Shown: positions 1 to 7,976 of the stretch, piece by piece | Layout of the letters: each line of letters starts with the position of its first letter | How positions within the stretch are numbered: position 1 is the first letter of the stretch | Source of the DNA: Euryarchaeota archaeon UBA552 | GTDB taxonomy: Archaea; Thermoplasmatota; Poseidoniia; Poseidoniales; Thalassarchaeaceae | Length of the DNA stretch: 34,941 bases | Assembly (NCBI GenBank): GCA_002499585.1 | Contig: DAMH01000019.1 | Coordinates: 14,800 to 49,740 of the forward strand | Reading direction: 5' to 3' | Notes under the pieces: model-generated | The model's input: only the letters and a program-made list of their open reading frames with translations | Told to the model about the DNA's origin: nothing | Database searches by the model: none | Made by a program: the position numbers and the translations under genes

Positions 1-6
1 CTCCGG

Positions 7-2292
7 TCAGCCAGTTGATAAATAGGTTGGTTTCCATCTTCGAAGTAACACAGAGTTCCCTACAACACTGACTGAGGACAAGGCCATGGCGGCGGCTGCA
101 AAAGAAGGTGGAAGAAGCCAACCAGTCCAAGGGAATAACAAACCCATTGCGAGAGGTATCCCCATTACATTGTATGCAAATGCCCAAATGAGATTCCCCT
201 TTATCCGACTAATAGTCGCCTTGCCAAGGTCGAGTGCGGACACTGCATCACATAGATCATTTCCAACCAAAACGATATCAGCACTCTCGAGCGCAATCTC
301 ACTTCCAGCTCCCATGGCGATTCCAATATCAGCAACAGTGAGGGCCGCTGCATCATTGATGCCGTCCCCAATCATTGAAACAATCCCCTCGCCGCGTAAT
401 TGACTCACAAAATCGGCTTTTTCATCTGGTTTAACTCGTGATATTACTCTCTCAATACCGACTGATTTGGCAACATGGCCTGCAACTTCGGATCTATCAC
501 CAGTTAGCATGATTACTTCAATGCCGGCCTTCTTCATCTCATTGATCGCGAATTCGGAGGATTCTCTGATGCTATCCTTCACTTCAACCCAGCCGATAAT
601 GTGATTATTCTTTGCCACCAAACTAATCGTCGATCCAGATGCACTCAATTCTGAGATCGAATGTTCCACTTCTGGACTAATTATTGCCCCCATTTCCGCC
701 ATAAGGTCAGAGTTACCAATGCCCGCAGACACACCATCAACGAATCCGATTATTCCGCACCCTGAGATCGTCCTCACGTCTTGTACTGGTAGCAGCTCCC
801 CCCCTGTTTCAATCCAAGCAGTATTTATCGCCTCAGCCACAGGATGTCCCGAATCATGTTCCAATGATGCAGCGATACGCATGACTTCCCCACTATCGCA
901 ATCAAACTCCTCGACGTTGTAAACAATGGGAGTGCCTTCAGTAATGGTACCAGTTTTGTCAAGAACGACTATGTCGGTTTTGTGTACGAGTTCTAGTGCT
1001 GTTATTCCTTTAATCAACAACCCGTGTTGGGCTCCAACTCCGGTACCGACGACCAGAGCGGTAGGCGTCGCAAGCCCCAAAGCGCATGGGCACGCAATCA
1101 CGAGGGTGCTAACAAGAACCATCACGGAGATTTCAGTTGAGTTTAGCCCCACCTCTGGATTGCCGACTACGAAATCACCTGCAAACCACCAAAAAGATGC
1201 TCCAAGAAGTGCTAGCAACAATACCAAGGGGACAAAAACACTGGCTACCTTATCGACGAGTCTCTGGATTGGGGCCTTGCCCATCTGTGCTTCATCGACT
1301 AATTCAATCACTCTTGATAGCATTGTGTCATCCGAAATCTTCGTCGTTTCGACAATGATTGAAGAATCCAAAACCAGTGTACCAGCAACTACAATATCGC
1401 CTTCAACCTTACGAACCGGAAGAGATTCACCAGTCATCATCGACTCATCAACTGAGGTTCCTCCCTTGCGGATCATGCCGTCCAAAGGGATAGTTTCCCC
1501 AGGGATGATTTTGATCAACGATCCAATTTCGACATGCTCCACAGATATTGAGTTTGTCTGATCTCCCTGCATAACTCTCGCTTCCTTTGGCTGCAATTTC
1601 ATTAGGCTGTGAATTGCATCCGTGGCTTTGAGTTTGGCGCGTCCCTCGAGGTAGTTCCCTAGCAGAACAAATGAAATTATGAATGCCGATCCATCGTAAA
1701 AGACGTGATCTGCGGATGTTATGAACTCAGGCAGTCCACTCAAAACAGGAGCAATAGTAACCAAGCAGGACCAGAACATGGCAACCGTGGTGCCGAGATG
1801 AACCAAGACATCCATATTCGCCGTTCGACCGATAATAGACTTCCAAGCATTTTTGTGGAAATTGAAACCAGATATGAGGTAAACTGGAAGTGAAGCGATC
1901 ATTGCCAATAAAAGCCTAGTATCCAATTGGTTCCAAGTACCCATATCTTTGACAACCATGGTAAGAACGAATACTGGAAGAGTCAGTAAGAAGGCCAACA
2001 CAACGAAATAAAATTGCCTTTTTACCAACATCTCGTTCTTGGCTCTGACCTTCAACGATGGTACAATCTCGGAAGCTTCAAAACCTGCCATTTCAATGGC
2101 CGCGATGCAACTGTCCACCAGATCATCCGTCATATCTGCGTCAGAGTATATTACAGCCTTTTCCAACGGTAAGTTAACACTAGCTGCCCTGACATATTCG
2201 ACCCCAGTCAACACATTTTCTACAGACGAAGCGCAAGCCGCACATGTCATCCCAGATATGCTCAGAGATATTTTTCGCTCACTCAACCCCAA
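7..2292 (-). CDS. copA: Cu+-exporting P1B-type ATPase
   Basis: Exports monovalent copper across the cytoplasmic membrane using ATP. The 761-residue protein is complete. It has one N-terminal heavy-metal-binding domain with the GMTCAAC motif (CxxC at residues 17-20), the transmembrane CPC metal site at 401-403, the actuator TGES at 287-290, the phosphorylation motif DKTGT at 445-449, the HP pair at 483-484 of the nucleotide domain and GDGIND at 642-647. The YN pair near 707-708 and the MxxSS segment near 736-740 in the last membrane helices are the residues that mark Cu+ rather than Zn/Cd pumps. Its ATG overlaps the end of the upstream zinc-ribbon gene by 14 bases, so the two are probably translated from one transcript. 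That transcript starts at a promoter embedded in a palindrome at 2481-2514, which suggests metal-responsive repression. Confidence 0.96.
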   Translation of the reverse strand: MGLSERKISLSISGMTCAACASSVENVLTGVEYVRAASVNLPLEKAVIYSDADMTDDLVDSCIAAIEMAGFEASEIVPSLKVRAKNEMLVKRQFYFVVLAFLLTLPVFVLTMVVKDMGTWNQLDTRLLLAMIASLPVYLISGFNFHKNAWKSIIGRTANMDVLVHLGTTVAMFWSCLVTIAPVLSGLPEFITSADHVFYDGSAFIISFVLLGNYLEGRAKLKATDAIHSLMKLQPKEARVMQGDQTNSISVEHVEIGSLIKIIPGETIPLDGMIRKGGTSVDESMMTGESLPVRKVEGDIVVAGTLVLDSSIIVETTKISDDTMLSRVIELVDEAQMGKAPIQRLVDKVASVFVPLVLLLALLGASFWWFAGDFVVGNPEVGLNSTEISVMVLVSTLVIACPCALGLATPTALVVGTGVGAQHGLLIKGITALELVHKTDIVVLDKTGTITEGTPIVYNVEEFDCDSGEVMRIAASLEHDSGHPVAEAINTAWIETGGELLPVQDVRTISGCGIIGFVDGVSAGIGNSDLMAEMGAIISPEVEHSISELSASGSTISLVAKNNHIIGWVEVKDSIRESSEFAINEMKKAGIEVIMLTGDRSEVAGHVAKSVGIERVISRVKPDEKADFVSQLRGEGIVSMIGDGINDAAALTVADIGIAMGAGSEIALESADIVLVGNDLCDAVSALDLGKATISRIKGNLIWAFAYNVMGIPLAMGLLFPWTGWLLPPSFAAAAMALSSVSVVGNSVLLRRWKPTYLSTG

Positions 2293-2470
2293 ACCTCCCT
2301 GAGTTGCAACACTCCATGAGCTTCCATTGCCCCTGATCCAGATTTATACAACCACAACCACATGTGCACATCCAGCCGATACCATCCCAGCCCTTTCCAC
2401 CCTCTGATCTTATGTATAGTCGCTTCATTTTACAATCACAATCGCAAAGCTCGGCCCTGACTCTCGACAT
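2279..2470 (-). CDS. small zinc-ribbon protein
   Basis: A 63-residue protein with two cysteine clusters, CDCDC at residues 9-13 and CTCGCGC at 35-41, separated by a segment reading MKRLYIRS...GWDGIGW. This layout, a Cys knuckle, MKRLYIR, a Trp/Gly segment and a second Cys knuckle, matches small archaeal zinc ribbons as I know them. Here both knuckles are unusually Cys-rich (CxCxC and CxCxCxC), which could also bind Cu(I). It overlaps the copA start by 14 bases and carries the promoter side of the operon. A role as a copper chaperone or sensor is inferred from this position and the extra cysteines only. It could equally be an unrelated nucleic-acid-binding ribbon. Confidence 0.7.
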   Translation of the reverse strand: MSRVRAELCDCDCKMKRLYIRSEGGKGWDGIGWMCTCGCGCINLDQGQWKLMECCNSGRFGVE

Positions 2471-2480
2471 GTTGCGTAAT

Positions 2481-2514
2481 TTTTGTAGTCAATATAAAAA
2501 TATTGACTACAAAA
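2481..2514 (-). promoter_or_regulatory. palindromic operator enclosing the TATA box of the zinc-ribbon/copA operon
   Basis: Two perfect 15-base arms (TTTTGTAGTCAATAT at 2481-2495 and its reverse complement at 2500-2514) flank a 4-base AAAA loop. Read on the minus strand, the centre is a T/A stretch (TTTTTATAT) about 25 bases before the ATG at 2470, the spacing of an archaeal TATA box for a leaderless transcript. A dimeric repressor on the palindrome would cover the TBP site. The run of eight T on the minus strand at 2518-2511, directly after the stop of the upstream GNAT gene, may also end that gene's transcript. Confidence 0.7.
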
Positions 2515-2518
2515 AAAA

Positions 2519-2926
2519 TCACTCTGGGGTTTTCATATACATGCCATATGAGGCAGGCTGAGTCGGTTTAAAACCCCATTTTTCGTAGAAACCACTCACA
2601 TCCGAAATTAGGTTTATGTAGGAATCTGGGGGTGATGAGTCTTCGATAAATTTCATGACTCTGTCCATGATCAAGGAACCGCCCCCAAGTTTTTGATACT
2701 TTTTTATGACCGCCATGTCACAAATGTGGAAAACTGTACCTCCGTCGCCAACAACTCTGGCCATACCAACAATCTCTCCTGAATCTACAAGTTTCAAAAC
2801 GACGCAAAACAACTCATTTCCAAGTCCAATCAAGGCACCGTCCTGCGACCTACTCCCCATGCCCGAATTCCTTCTCAAGCGAAGGAATTCCTCTGGAGTA
2901 GGAACAGTCAATTCTAGGTAAAACAA
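2519..2926 (-). CDS. GNAT-family N-acetyltransferase
   Basis: A 135-residue single-domain acetyltransferase that would transfer the acetyl group of acetyl-CoA to an amine. The central strand DMAVIKKYQKLGGGS (about residues 69-83) is the acetyl-CoA pyrophosphate-binding motif A, in the form QKLGGG instead of the common Q/RxxGxG. The C-terminal GFYEKWGFKP is the usual motif B ending (FYxxxGF). The start is a TTG directly abutting the TAG of the agmatinase gene, so the pair is translationally linked. The substrate cannot be told from sequence. Its neighbour produces putrescine-type polyamines, which makes a polyamine or agmatine substrate an attractive guess but no more. Confidence 0.85.
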   Translation of the reverse strand: MFYLELTVPTPEEFLRLRRNSGMGSRSQDGALIGLGNELFCVVLKLVDSGEIVGMARVVGDGGTVFHICDMAVIKKYQKLGGGSLIMDRVMKFIEDSSPPDSYINLISDVSGFYEKWGFKPTQPASYGMYMKTPE

Positions 2927-3838
2927 CTATACTCCACTCCGTATCTGGGCTACATAAGATGCCAAAACCACGGCAGCTAGGCTTGCTGACGTGAACTGTG
3001 TGATTCCGTAGTGGTCTGGGACTATTTCTGATATGTCGGACCCAACGACCTCCCCACTTCCTGTGAAAATTTCTTCAATAATCTTGACAACGAACCAGTA
3101 ATCCAGACCACCGGGTACAATGGTACCTGTGCCAGGGACAATACCAGGGTCAAATGCGTCGATATCAAGACTTATCCATACCGGGCCTTTGATTTTCGAG
3201 ATATGTCTTAGTATCTCCTTTTTCACTGCCTCGCTTTCACTGACTCTCCTTGCGGTCCAGTACTGAATCCGACTATCCTCTTCCATCATTTTTGCCTCTT
3301 CATTTGAGTACGCCCTGACTCCGATCTGGATCACTTTTCCCAGACCGTTATCCAAACATCTCCTGATCACAGTTCCGTGACTGTAACTTTCTCCATTCAA
3401 CTCATCCCGAAGATCAGCATGAGCATCTATTTGGATCAACGTCAGATCCTTCATCGAGTATTTTCCCAATCTGGTGAAACCTCGGAGAACGGGCAACAGT
3501 ATTCCATGTTCTCCACCTAGTACGATAGGGAATGTAGACTCGGTCACATTGGAGAATACATAAGAATTAATGGAATCCAAGAAAGACATGAGATTAGGTC
3601 CTTCGAAGTTCCATGGATCTATCGTCCTTAGGTTGAGTCCAGCAGGTAAGTCCTCGCCAATTAATTCAGAATATGTCTCAACCTGCCGAGAGGCCTCAAT
3701 CACAGAGGATGGACCTTTCGCTGTCCCGCTACCGTAACTAACGGTCATCTCGAACGGAATTTGCATAATAACAACATCTGCTGGTTTTCTCCAGTCTTCA
3801 GTAAGCCCCAGGAAACTCGGTCGATCAATGTCCGTCAT
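2927..3838 (-). CDS. speB: agmatinase / ureohydrolase family protein
   Basis: Manganese-dependent hydrolase releasing urea from a guanidino compound, in archaea typically agmatine or aminopropylagmatine for polyamine synthesis. At 303 residues it has the normal family length. Metal ligands are visible in GGEH (108-111), DAHAD (138-142) and SLDIDAFDP (223-231), followed by the family signature PGTGTIVPGG. YSHGT at 152-156 is the usual substrate-loop histidine motif. It leads a two-gene unit with the abutting GNAT gene and is divergent from the gene at 3930. Arginase and formimidoylglutamase cannot be strictly excluded, but the archaeal context and the GGEH variant favour agmatinase. Confidence 0.85.
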   Translation of the reverse strand: MTDIDRPSFLGLTEDWRKPADVVIMQIPFEMTVSYGSGTAKGPSSVIEASRQVETYSELIGEDLPAGLNLRTIDPWNFEGPNLMSFLDSINSYVFSNVTESTFPIVLGGEHGILLPVLRGFTRLGKYSMKDLTLIQIDAHADLRDELNGESYSHGTVIRRCLDNGLGKVIQIGVRAYSNEEAKMMEEDSRIQYWTARRVSESEAVKKEILRHISKIKGPVWISLDIDAFDPGIVPGTGTIVPGGLDYWFVVKIIEEIFTGSGEVVGSDISEIVPDHYGITQFTSASLAAVVLASYVAQIRSGV

Positions 3839-3929
3839 AACACCCCGTGGGGGGGAGGGTATTCGACGCTTGCGCGAACCATGTTGAAATAATCAACCTG
3901 TTGTGGTCAGCCCACAAGGTGACACTCGA

Positions 3930-4334
3930 ATGGGGCTCAAACTACAAGATCTCACCCAAGCCATCCGAAATCGAGTTGATGCAGATATGGAAATTAGTGT
4001 CGCTGAGTCAATAGCAGAACATGCGCTGGGATTTTTCGGTTTTTCAAACAGGATTATCGACAATGCATTGGAACCCAATGACAGAAACTTGTTCTACCAA
4101 CTTCAGGATTATGACCTCCTAACCACGGAATCAGAGGAAACTACACTCTGGGACGGAAGAGAATGGAGGATACACTACTGGAAGTTCAAGCCAAATGCTA
4201 GCCAATATGCTGCTAGAGGCGATGACGACGATGAAGAAGAGGATCCTTATGCCGGACTGTATGAGGATGTGCCACAAACTGTTTGGAGAGAAAAAGCCGG
4301 TGAAGAGGACGACTGGGACGAGCCCTTGTTTTGA
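3930..4334 (+). CDS. short conserved archaeal protein, DUF6015-like
   Basis: A 134-residue soluble protein of unknown function. The N-terminal 80 residues look helical and contain AIRNRVDADMEIS, HALGFFGFSNRIIDNAL and NDRNLFYQLQDYDLL, followed by an EEttLWDGREWRIHYW block. I associate this arrangement with the Thermoplasmata-restricted family DUF6015, but cannot confirm it here. The tail is strongly acidic (DDDDEEED). The GTG at 3903 would give nine more residues. The ATG at 3930 is preferred because AAGGTGA at 3916-3922 is a near-ideal ribosome binding site seven bases ahead of it. Confidence 0.75.
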   Translation: MGLKLQDLTQAIRNRVDADMEISVAESIAEHALGFFGFSNRIIDNALEPNDRNLFYQLQDYDLLTTESEETTLWDGREWRIHYWKFKPNASQYAARGDDDDEEEDPYAGLYEDVPQTVWREKAGEEDDWDEPLF

Positions 4335-4352
4335 TGCCGATGGCCCACAGTA

Positions 4353-4361
4353 TGTTATAAC
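4353..4361 (+). promoter_or_regulatory. TATA box for a leaderless transcript
   Basis: TGTTATAAC is centred 26 bases before the ATG at 4383, the spacing expected when transcription starts at the start codon. No Shine-Dalgarno sequence precedes that ATG. Confidence 0.5.
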
Positions 4362-4382
4362 AGTCCCCCGGTAACGCACTTC

Positions 4383-7300
4383 ATGGCATATCCGAAGCGG
4401 GTTGTGTACTTGCTTGTGCTCATGCTCTTATCCATCCCTTCTTTAGTTGCCACATCGTCAGCCCAATCCTTTCAGGACAATCAATCAAGAACATGTGAAA
4501 TATACGCAGATTGGAACTTCTCTCAAGTAAACCAAGAAGACATCCTAACCCATTCCTATCGAACCTCTTTTCATCCCGATTTTCCTGCATCCGTAGATCC
4601 TACGAATGTAATGGTCAACGCAATCCACATGAGTTCAGAAAATCTGGAAAAGGGCACAGCACTGGTAATCGTGGCCGGCGGTGAAATTGACATCCAAATG
4701 ACAGAACCACCAGATTACGGAGACTCCATAACCATATCCGTAGAATCATCAGAGGCATCCTGCGATAGATCATTTGATGTTAGCATATGGAATCAACCTT
4801 TACGAGATCACGAAGTTACCCGCGAAACGTCATGGTCGATATCCTCGGAAGACGAATTAACATCCCTAGCAGTGATTGCAAGAGGATGGCAAGAACGTCA
4901 AGGTGAAACACTTGAAGCAAATGAGTTGGGCAATGGGTCAATAAATCTAAATCTTGATGATGAAAACAGACAGATCGATGTGGATTTAAACATAACCAAG
5001 GCATGGTTGAATGAGACGTGGAATGGGAGCAATCTCATCCGGCAAACATTCGAATTAACAGGGTCTGGCAACATACATCTTCAGTTGGATGATGGTCTGA
5101 GCGGTATCGACGCTGAGGGCACAGTCCGAGCGGCAAAATACGAGAGAATACTACAGGGAGGTGTCGTTTCTGAAAATCTGGAACTAGAGGCCAATGGTAC
5201 GCTATTTTTGAATTCTGATGAAGATGGTAGAACAGACCTCACAGGGGAAATCTCCCTATTGCGGTTTGAAACATCGGATATCGACGGTCAAAGAGTCCTT
5301 CAGGACATTTGGATAGAAGCAACAGCTTCAGCTATTATTGAGTTTGGATCTGATAAAATTGAATTTGAGCTAAACGAGTTCATTTTCCGAGAAAAATGGG
5401 AAAACTCCACTCGAACAGAACAGCATTTGAAATTCAAAGGAGATGGAGAATTTGATGTCCTAATCGAAGATGAAGAAGGAATAGAAATTGAGGTAAATGG
5501 TACAATAGACAAAATTCACACCGAACAAATCAATGGAATGTTGATAGAAGATACCCTGCTTTTAGACGGTGAATACACTGGGACTGTCTCTGGAACCTTC
5601 GGATCAATAAGGGGCATTTCCGACAATGGGACACAAGTCAATTCTTCAGGTATTGAACATCATGTCCTTGTCATTCGGGATGAATACTGGTTCAATGTCT
5701 CCGGGTCAGAGGTCACACTTCCGGGGCAAACATTGTTCTCTGAGCATAATTTGACGTTTGAATACAGGACTCCAAACATAGACTGGGAATCACCAATTGT
5801 GAGATACAGATACGTCGAGGACTCTGGTGAGGTAAACAATGAATTTCCTCAAAACAGTCCAATAATCTTAGATCCCACACCGCCCACAGCATCTTCAGTG
5901 CTCAATTCGAATGTCTCCAGAGAATCAGGACTTTCACCTGATGTCCTTGTTCAAGGCGACCGAATAGATTTGATTTCTGATCAACAGCTCTCAATGACAT
6001 TGATAGTAACGAATGAAACAGCCAGCCAGATAGATGGACACCCAGTAAGATCTGTAAGTTGGTCCGGATACTATCCAGGCGGAGGAACGGCAAACGGCAC
6101 CACTGTCAACGAGGGAATTCTGGCTGGCACAATAATATCCTGCTCCCGATCGATACCACTCCAACAAGATCAGAACGCGTCAGCCTACTTCACAGAATCA
6201 CAGTCTATTGTCAGGGTCCTCCGGCCATCTGTAATCACAGAAGCTGAAAATACAATTCCAGAGATAGTAGAAGTCTCTTACAGGGAAGGAGATTGGTATG
6301 CGGAGGGTGGCGAAGTCCACCTTGAGATAACGATCCACGACCCTGACACTGATGTAGTGAGTGTCGCAGTCGATTTCGGGGAACTCGGACTTGGCTTAGT
6401 TGAAATGTCAGACTCAGGTTTACTGGGTGACCAAAAGATTCAGGATGATACTTGGACTTTGAAGGTCAAATCAATAGGAACAGTCCACGGGGACATTGAG
6501 GTATCGGTAACCATTGTCGATATTTGGACCACAGTCTCCTATGATACGTCCCTGATCTTGACGAATCCCGGTCCAAGGATTTTGGACGTCGACCAAAACC
6601 CGTATCGAATATTGAGAGGCGACGTATTTTCCCTATCTGTGACTGCTGAAGATTTGCATGGGGTTTCTGAAATATATATTGATCTTAGACAATATGGAGG
6701 AGAAATCTTCTACTTAGAGAAAGATAGTGAACAATGGAGAGGCAGCACATACATGCCTCTTGGAATCAAACCAGGCGAGGTCGGATTAACAGTCGTCTTG
6801 ATTGATAATCTCGGAGCGAGGTCTATTTATTCTGCGAGTGAAGGATTGTCGCCCTCATTTTTAATTCAAAATGAGCCTCCTTCCTTCTCTATAATCCAGT
6901 TCCTAAGACAGGATAAAATCGCAAATGAATATCAATTAACCGAATATCAAGTTTTCACGAGCACGGAAGAACCAATTTCCCACATTCTTGAAGTCAGTGT
7001 GACAGACCCAGACGGGATTTCCGTTGTACAGGCTAAAATTGGTAGATTGGCCCCCATAGGATCATCAGATAAGTGGTTAAATCTTAACGACAACGGTTTG
7101 GATGGAGACAGATTGAGTAACGACGGCATATACACCTTGGAATTCGACGTGAGAACAAGTATCGAGCCTGGAACCATGGATATACAGATTCGTGCATTTG
7201 ATTTGTATCAATCCATGACTCCTGAAGATCACCAGAGACATCGGTTGACACTTGTGAGCAACGAACAGACCTTGGATTCAAACTGGCTGGAAGATAATGC

Positions 7301-7394
7301 CGGAAACATCTCAATTCTGATCGCTTCCCTTCTGCTCATTGGAGCTACCACTGCGATTGTAAGAGTCTTCGTGTTGGATGATAAACGGTCTTAA
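4383..7394 (+). CDS. large secreted, C-terminally membrane-anchored surface protein
   Basis: A 1003-residue protein with a Sec signal peptide (hydrophobic residues about 7-28, MAYPKRVVYLLVLMLL...) and one C-terminal membrane helix at about 978-997 followed by a short basic tail (DDKRS). The body would therefore lie outside the cell. It is rich in Asp, Glu, Ser, Thr and N-x-S/T sequons, suggesting N-glycosylation. Two beta-sandwich-like modules in the second half each carry a matching element: SDSGLLGDQKIQDDTW near residue 675 and NDNGLDGDRLSNDGIY near residue 902. This D-x-G-x-x-GD...DG pattern is seen in repeat domains of archaeal surface proteins. The N-terminal half alternates short hydrophobic and acidic strands (repeated LNLDDE/LQLDDG-like units). 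No catalytic motif was seen. A role in the cell envelope or adhesion is inferred. Confidence 0.8.
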   Translation: MAYPKRVVYLLVLMLLSIPSLVATSSAQSFQDNQSRTCEIYADWNFSQVNQEDILTHSYRTSFHPDFPASVDPTNVMVNAIHMSSENLEKGTALVIVAGGEIDIQMTEPPDYGDSITISVESSEASCDRSFDVSIWNQPLRDHEVTRETSWSISSEDELTSLAVIARGWQERQGETLEANELGNGSINLNLDDENRQIDVDLNITKAWLNETWNGSNLIRQTFELTGSGNIHLQLDDGLSGIDAEGTVRAAKYERILQGGVVSENLELEANGTLFLNSDEDGRTDLTGEISLLRFETSDIDGQRVLQDIWIEATASAIIEFGSDKIEFELNEFIFREKWENSTRTEQHLKFKGDGEFDVLIEDEEGIEIEVNGTIDKIHTEQINGMLIEDTLLLDGEYTGTVSGTFGSIRGISDNGTQVNSSGIEHHVLVIRDEYWFNVSGSEVTLPGQTLFSEHNLTFEYRTPNIDWESPIVRYRYVEDSGEVNNEFPQNSPIILDPTPPTASSVLNSNVSRESGLSPDVLVQGDRIDLISDQQLSMTLIVTNETASQIDGHPVRSVSWSGYYPGGGTANGTTVNEGILAGTIISCSRSIPLQQDQNASAYFTESQSIVRVLRPSVITEAENTIPEIVEVSYREGDWYAEGGEVHLEITIHDPDTDVVSVAVDFGELGLGLVEMSDSGLLGDQKIQDDTWTLKVKSIGTVHGDIEVSVTIVDIWTTVSYDTSLILTNPGPRILDVDQNPYRILRGDVFSLSVTAEDLHGVSEIYIDLRQYGGEIFYLEKDSEQWRGSTYMPLGIKPGEVGLTVVLIDNLGARSIYSASEGLSPSFLIQNEPPSFSIIQFLRQDKIANEYQLTEYQVFTSTEEPISHILEVSVTDPDGISVVQAKIGRLAPIGSSDKWLNLNDNGLDGDRLSNDGIYTLEFDVRTSIEPGTMDIQIRAFDLYQSMTPEDHQRHRLTLVSNEQTLDSNWLEDNAGNISILIASLLLIGATTAIVRVFVLDDKRS

Positions 7395-7395
7395 T

Positions 7396-7470
7396 TGGTG
7401 CGAGCGCCGGGATTTGAACCCGGGTTCTGGCGTTGGCAACGCCAGGTGATAACCACTACACTACGCTCGC
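7396..7470 (-). tRNA. tRNA-Gly(GCC), CCA encoded
   Basis: Read on the minus strand from 7470: acceptor strand GCGAGCG, D-arm GTGTAGTGGTTATCAC, anticodon stem TGGCG/CGCCA around the loop TTGCCAA with anticodon GCC, T-arm CCGGG-TTCAAAT-CCCGG, acceptor CGCTCGC, discriminator A (7399) and an encoded CCA (7398-7396). All four stems pair fully and there is no intron. It lies one base from the stop codon of the convergent surface-protein gene. Confidence 0.97.
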
Positions 7471-7511
7471 ATCTGAACGTTTACGGAAACCCCGCCTTTT
7501 GTAGGGTTCGG

Positions 7512-7880
7512 TTATTCATTGAATTCCAAATTCTGGATTTTTTTTTCTATTTCATCTCTGATGAGTCTGAAAAAATCCCTTTTCTGTCCCAGAGGATCAT
7601 CAAGATTCCAATCTTCATCGATCGGAATGTTCGGGCATTCTACACCACACCCCATGCTGATAATTTTTTGATAGTTATTCGGATATACTTCGTCCAAGGT
7701 CTTTGTATGCAACCCATTTGTTGGATAGCCCAATTCGTCCAGGACAGAAATCGCCTCCTCAGAGACATTCCTCTCGGGCATGGTACCTGCAGAGTAAGCA
7801 TCGAGTCCATGATGTCTGGCAATGGACTCAGCCATTTGACTCCTGCAAGAGTTTCCAACGCACACAAACAAGATCTTCAT
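7512..7880 (-). CDS. arsC: low-molecular-weight phosphatase-fold arsenate reductase
   Basis: A 122-residue protein opening with MKILFVCVGNSCRSQMAES. This is the CxxNxCRSQMAE phosphate-binding loop (Cys7, Cys12, Arg13) that distinguishes thioredoxin-coupled arsenate reductases (CxGNSCRSQMAE) from plain LMW tyrosine phosphatases. The second conserved block is MGCGVECPNIP, followed by NLDDPLG with the general-acid Asp region. Both match the ArsC family, in which the reaction reduces arsenate to arsenite through a cysteine relay. No arsenite exporter or ArsR is adjacent, so physiological arsenate reduction is inferred from the motifs alone and a phosphatase function remains possible. It is transcribed towards the tRNA gene and divergently from the Mrp gene. 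Confidence 0.85.
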   Translation of the reverse strand: MKILFVCVGNSCRSQMAESIARHHGLDAYSAGTMPERNVSEEAISVLDELGYPTNGLHTKTLDEVYPNNYQKIISMGCGVECPNIPIDEDWNLDDPLGQKRDFFRLIRDEIEKKIQNLEFNE

Positions 7881-7976
7881 CAGACAGAAACAATATGTCC
7901 ACGGTATTGAAATCTACGTTTGGAAACATTCCACATTTAGACTCAGTTTCAAGTATCTGATACAAAATCAAATGTC

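Noticed and set aside
926..1561. A 211-codon open frame on the plus strand
   Set aside because: It lies entirely antisense to copA, whose motifs are intact, and its composition (Ser/Thr/Pro-rich) is typical of shadow frames.
7395..7910. A 171-codon open frame on the plus strand beginning MVRAPGFEPGFWR
   Set aside because: The start is the antisense of tRNA-Gly and the rest is antisense to the arsC gene; this is a well-known false protein caused by tRNA genes.
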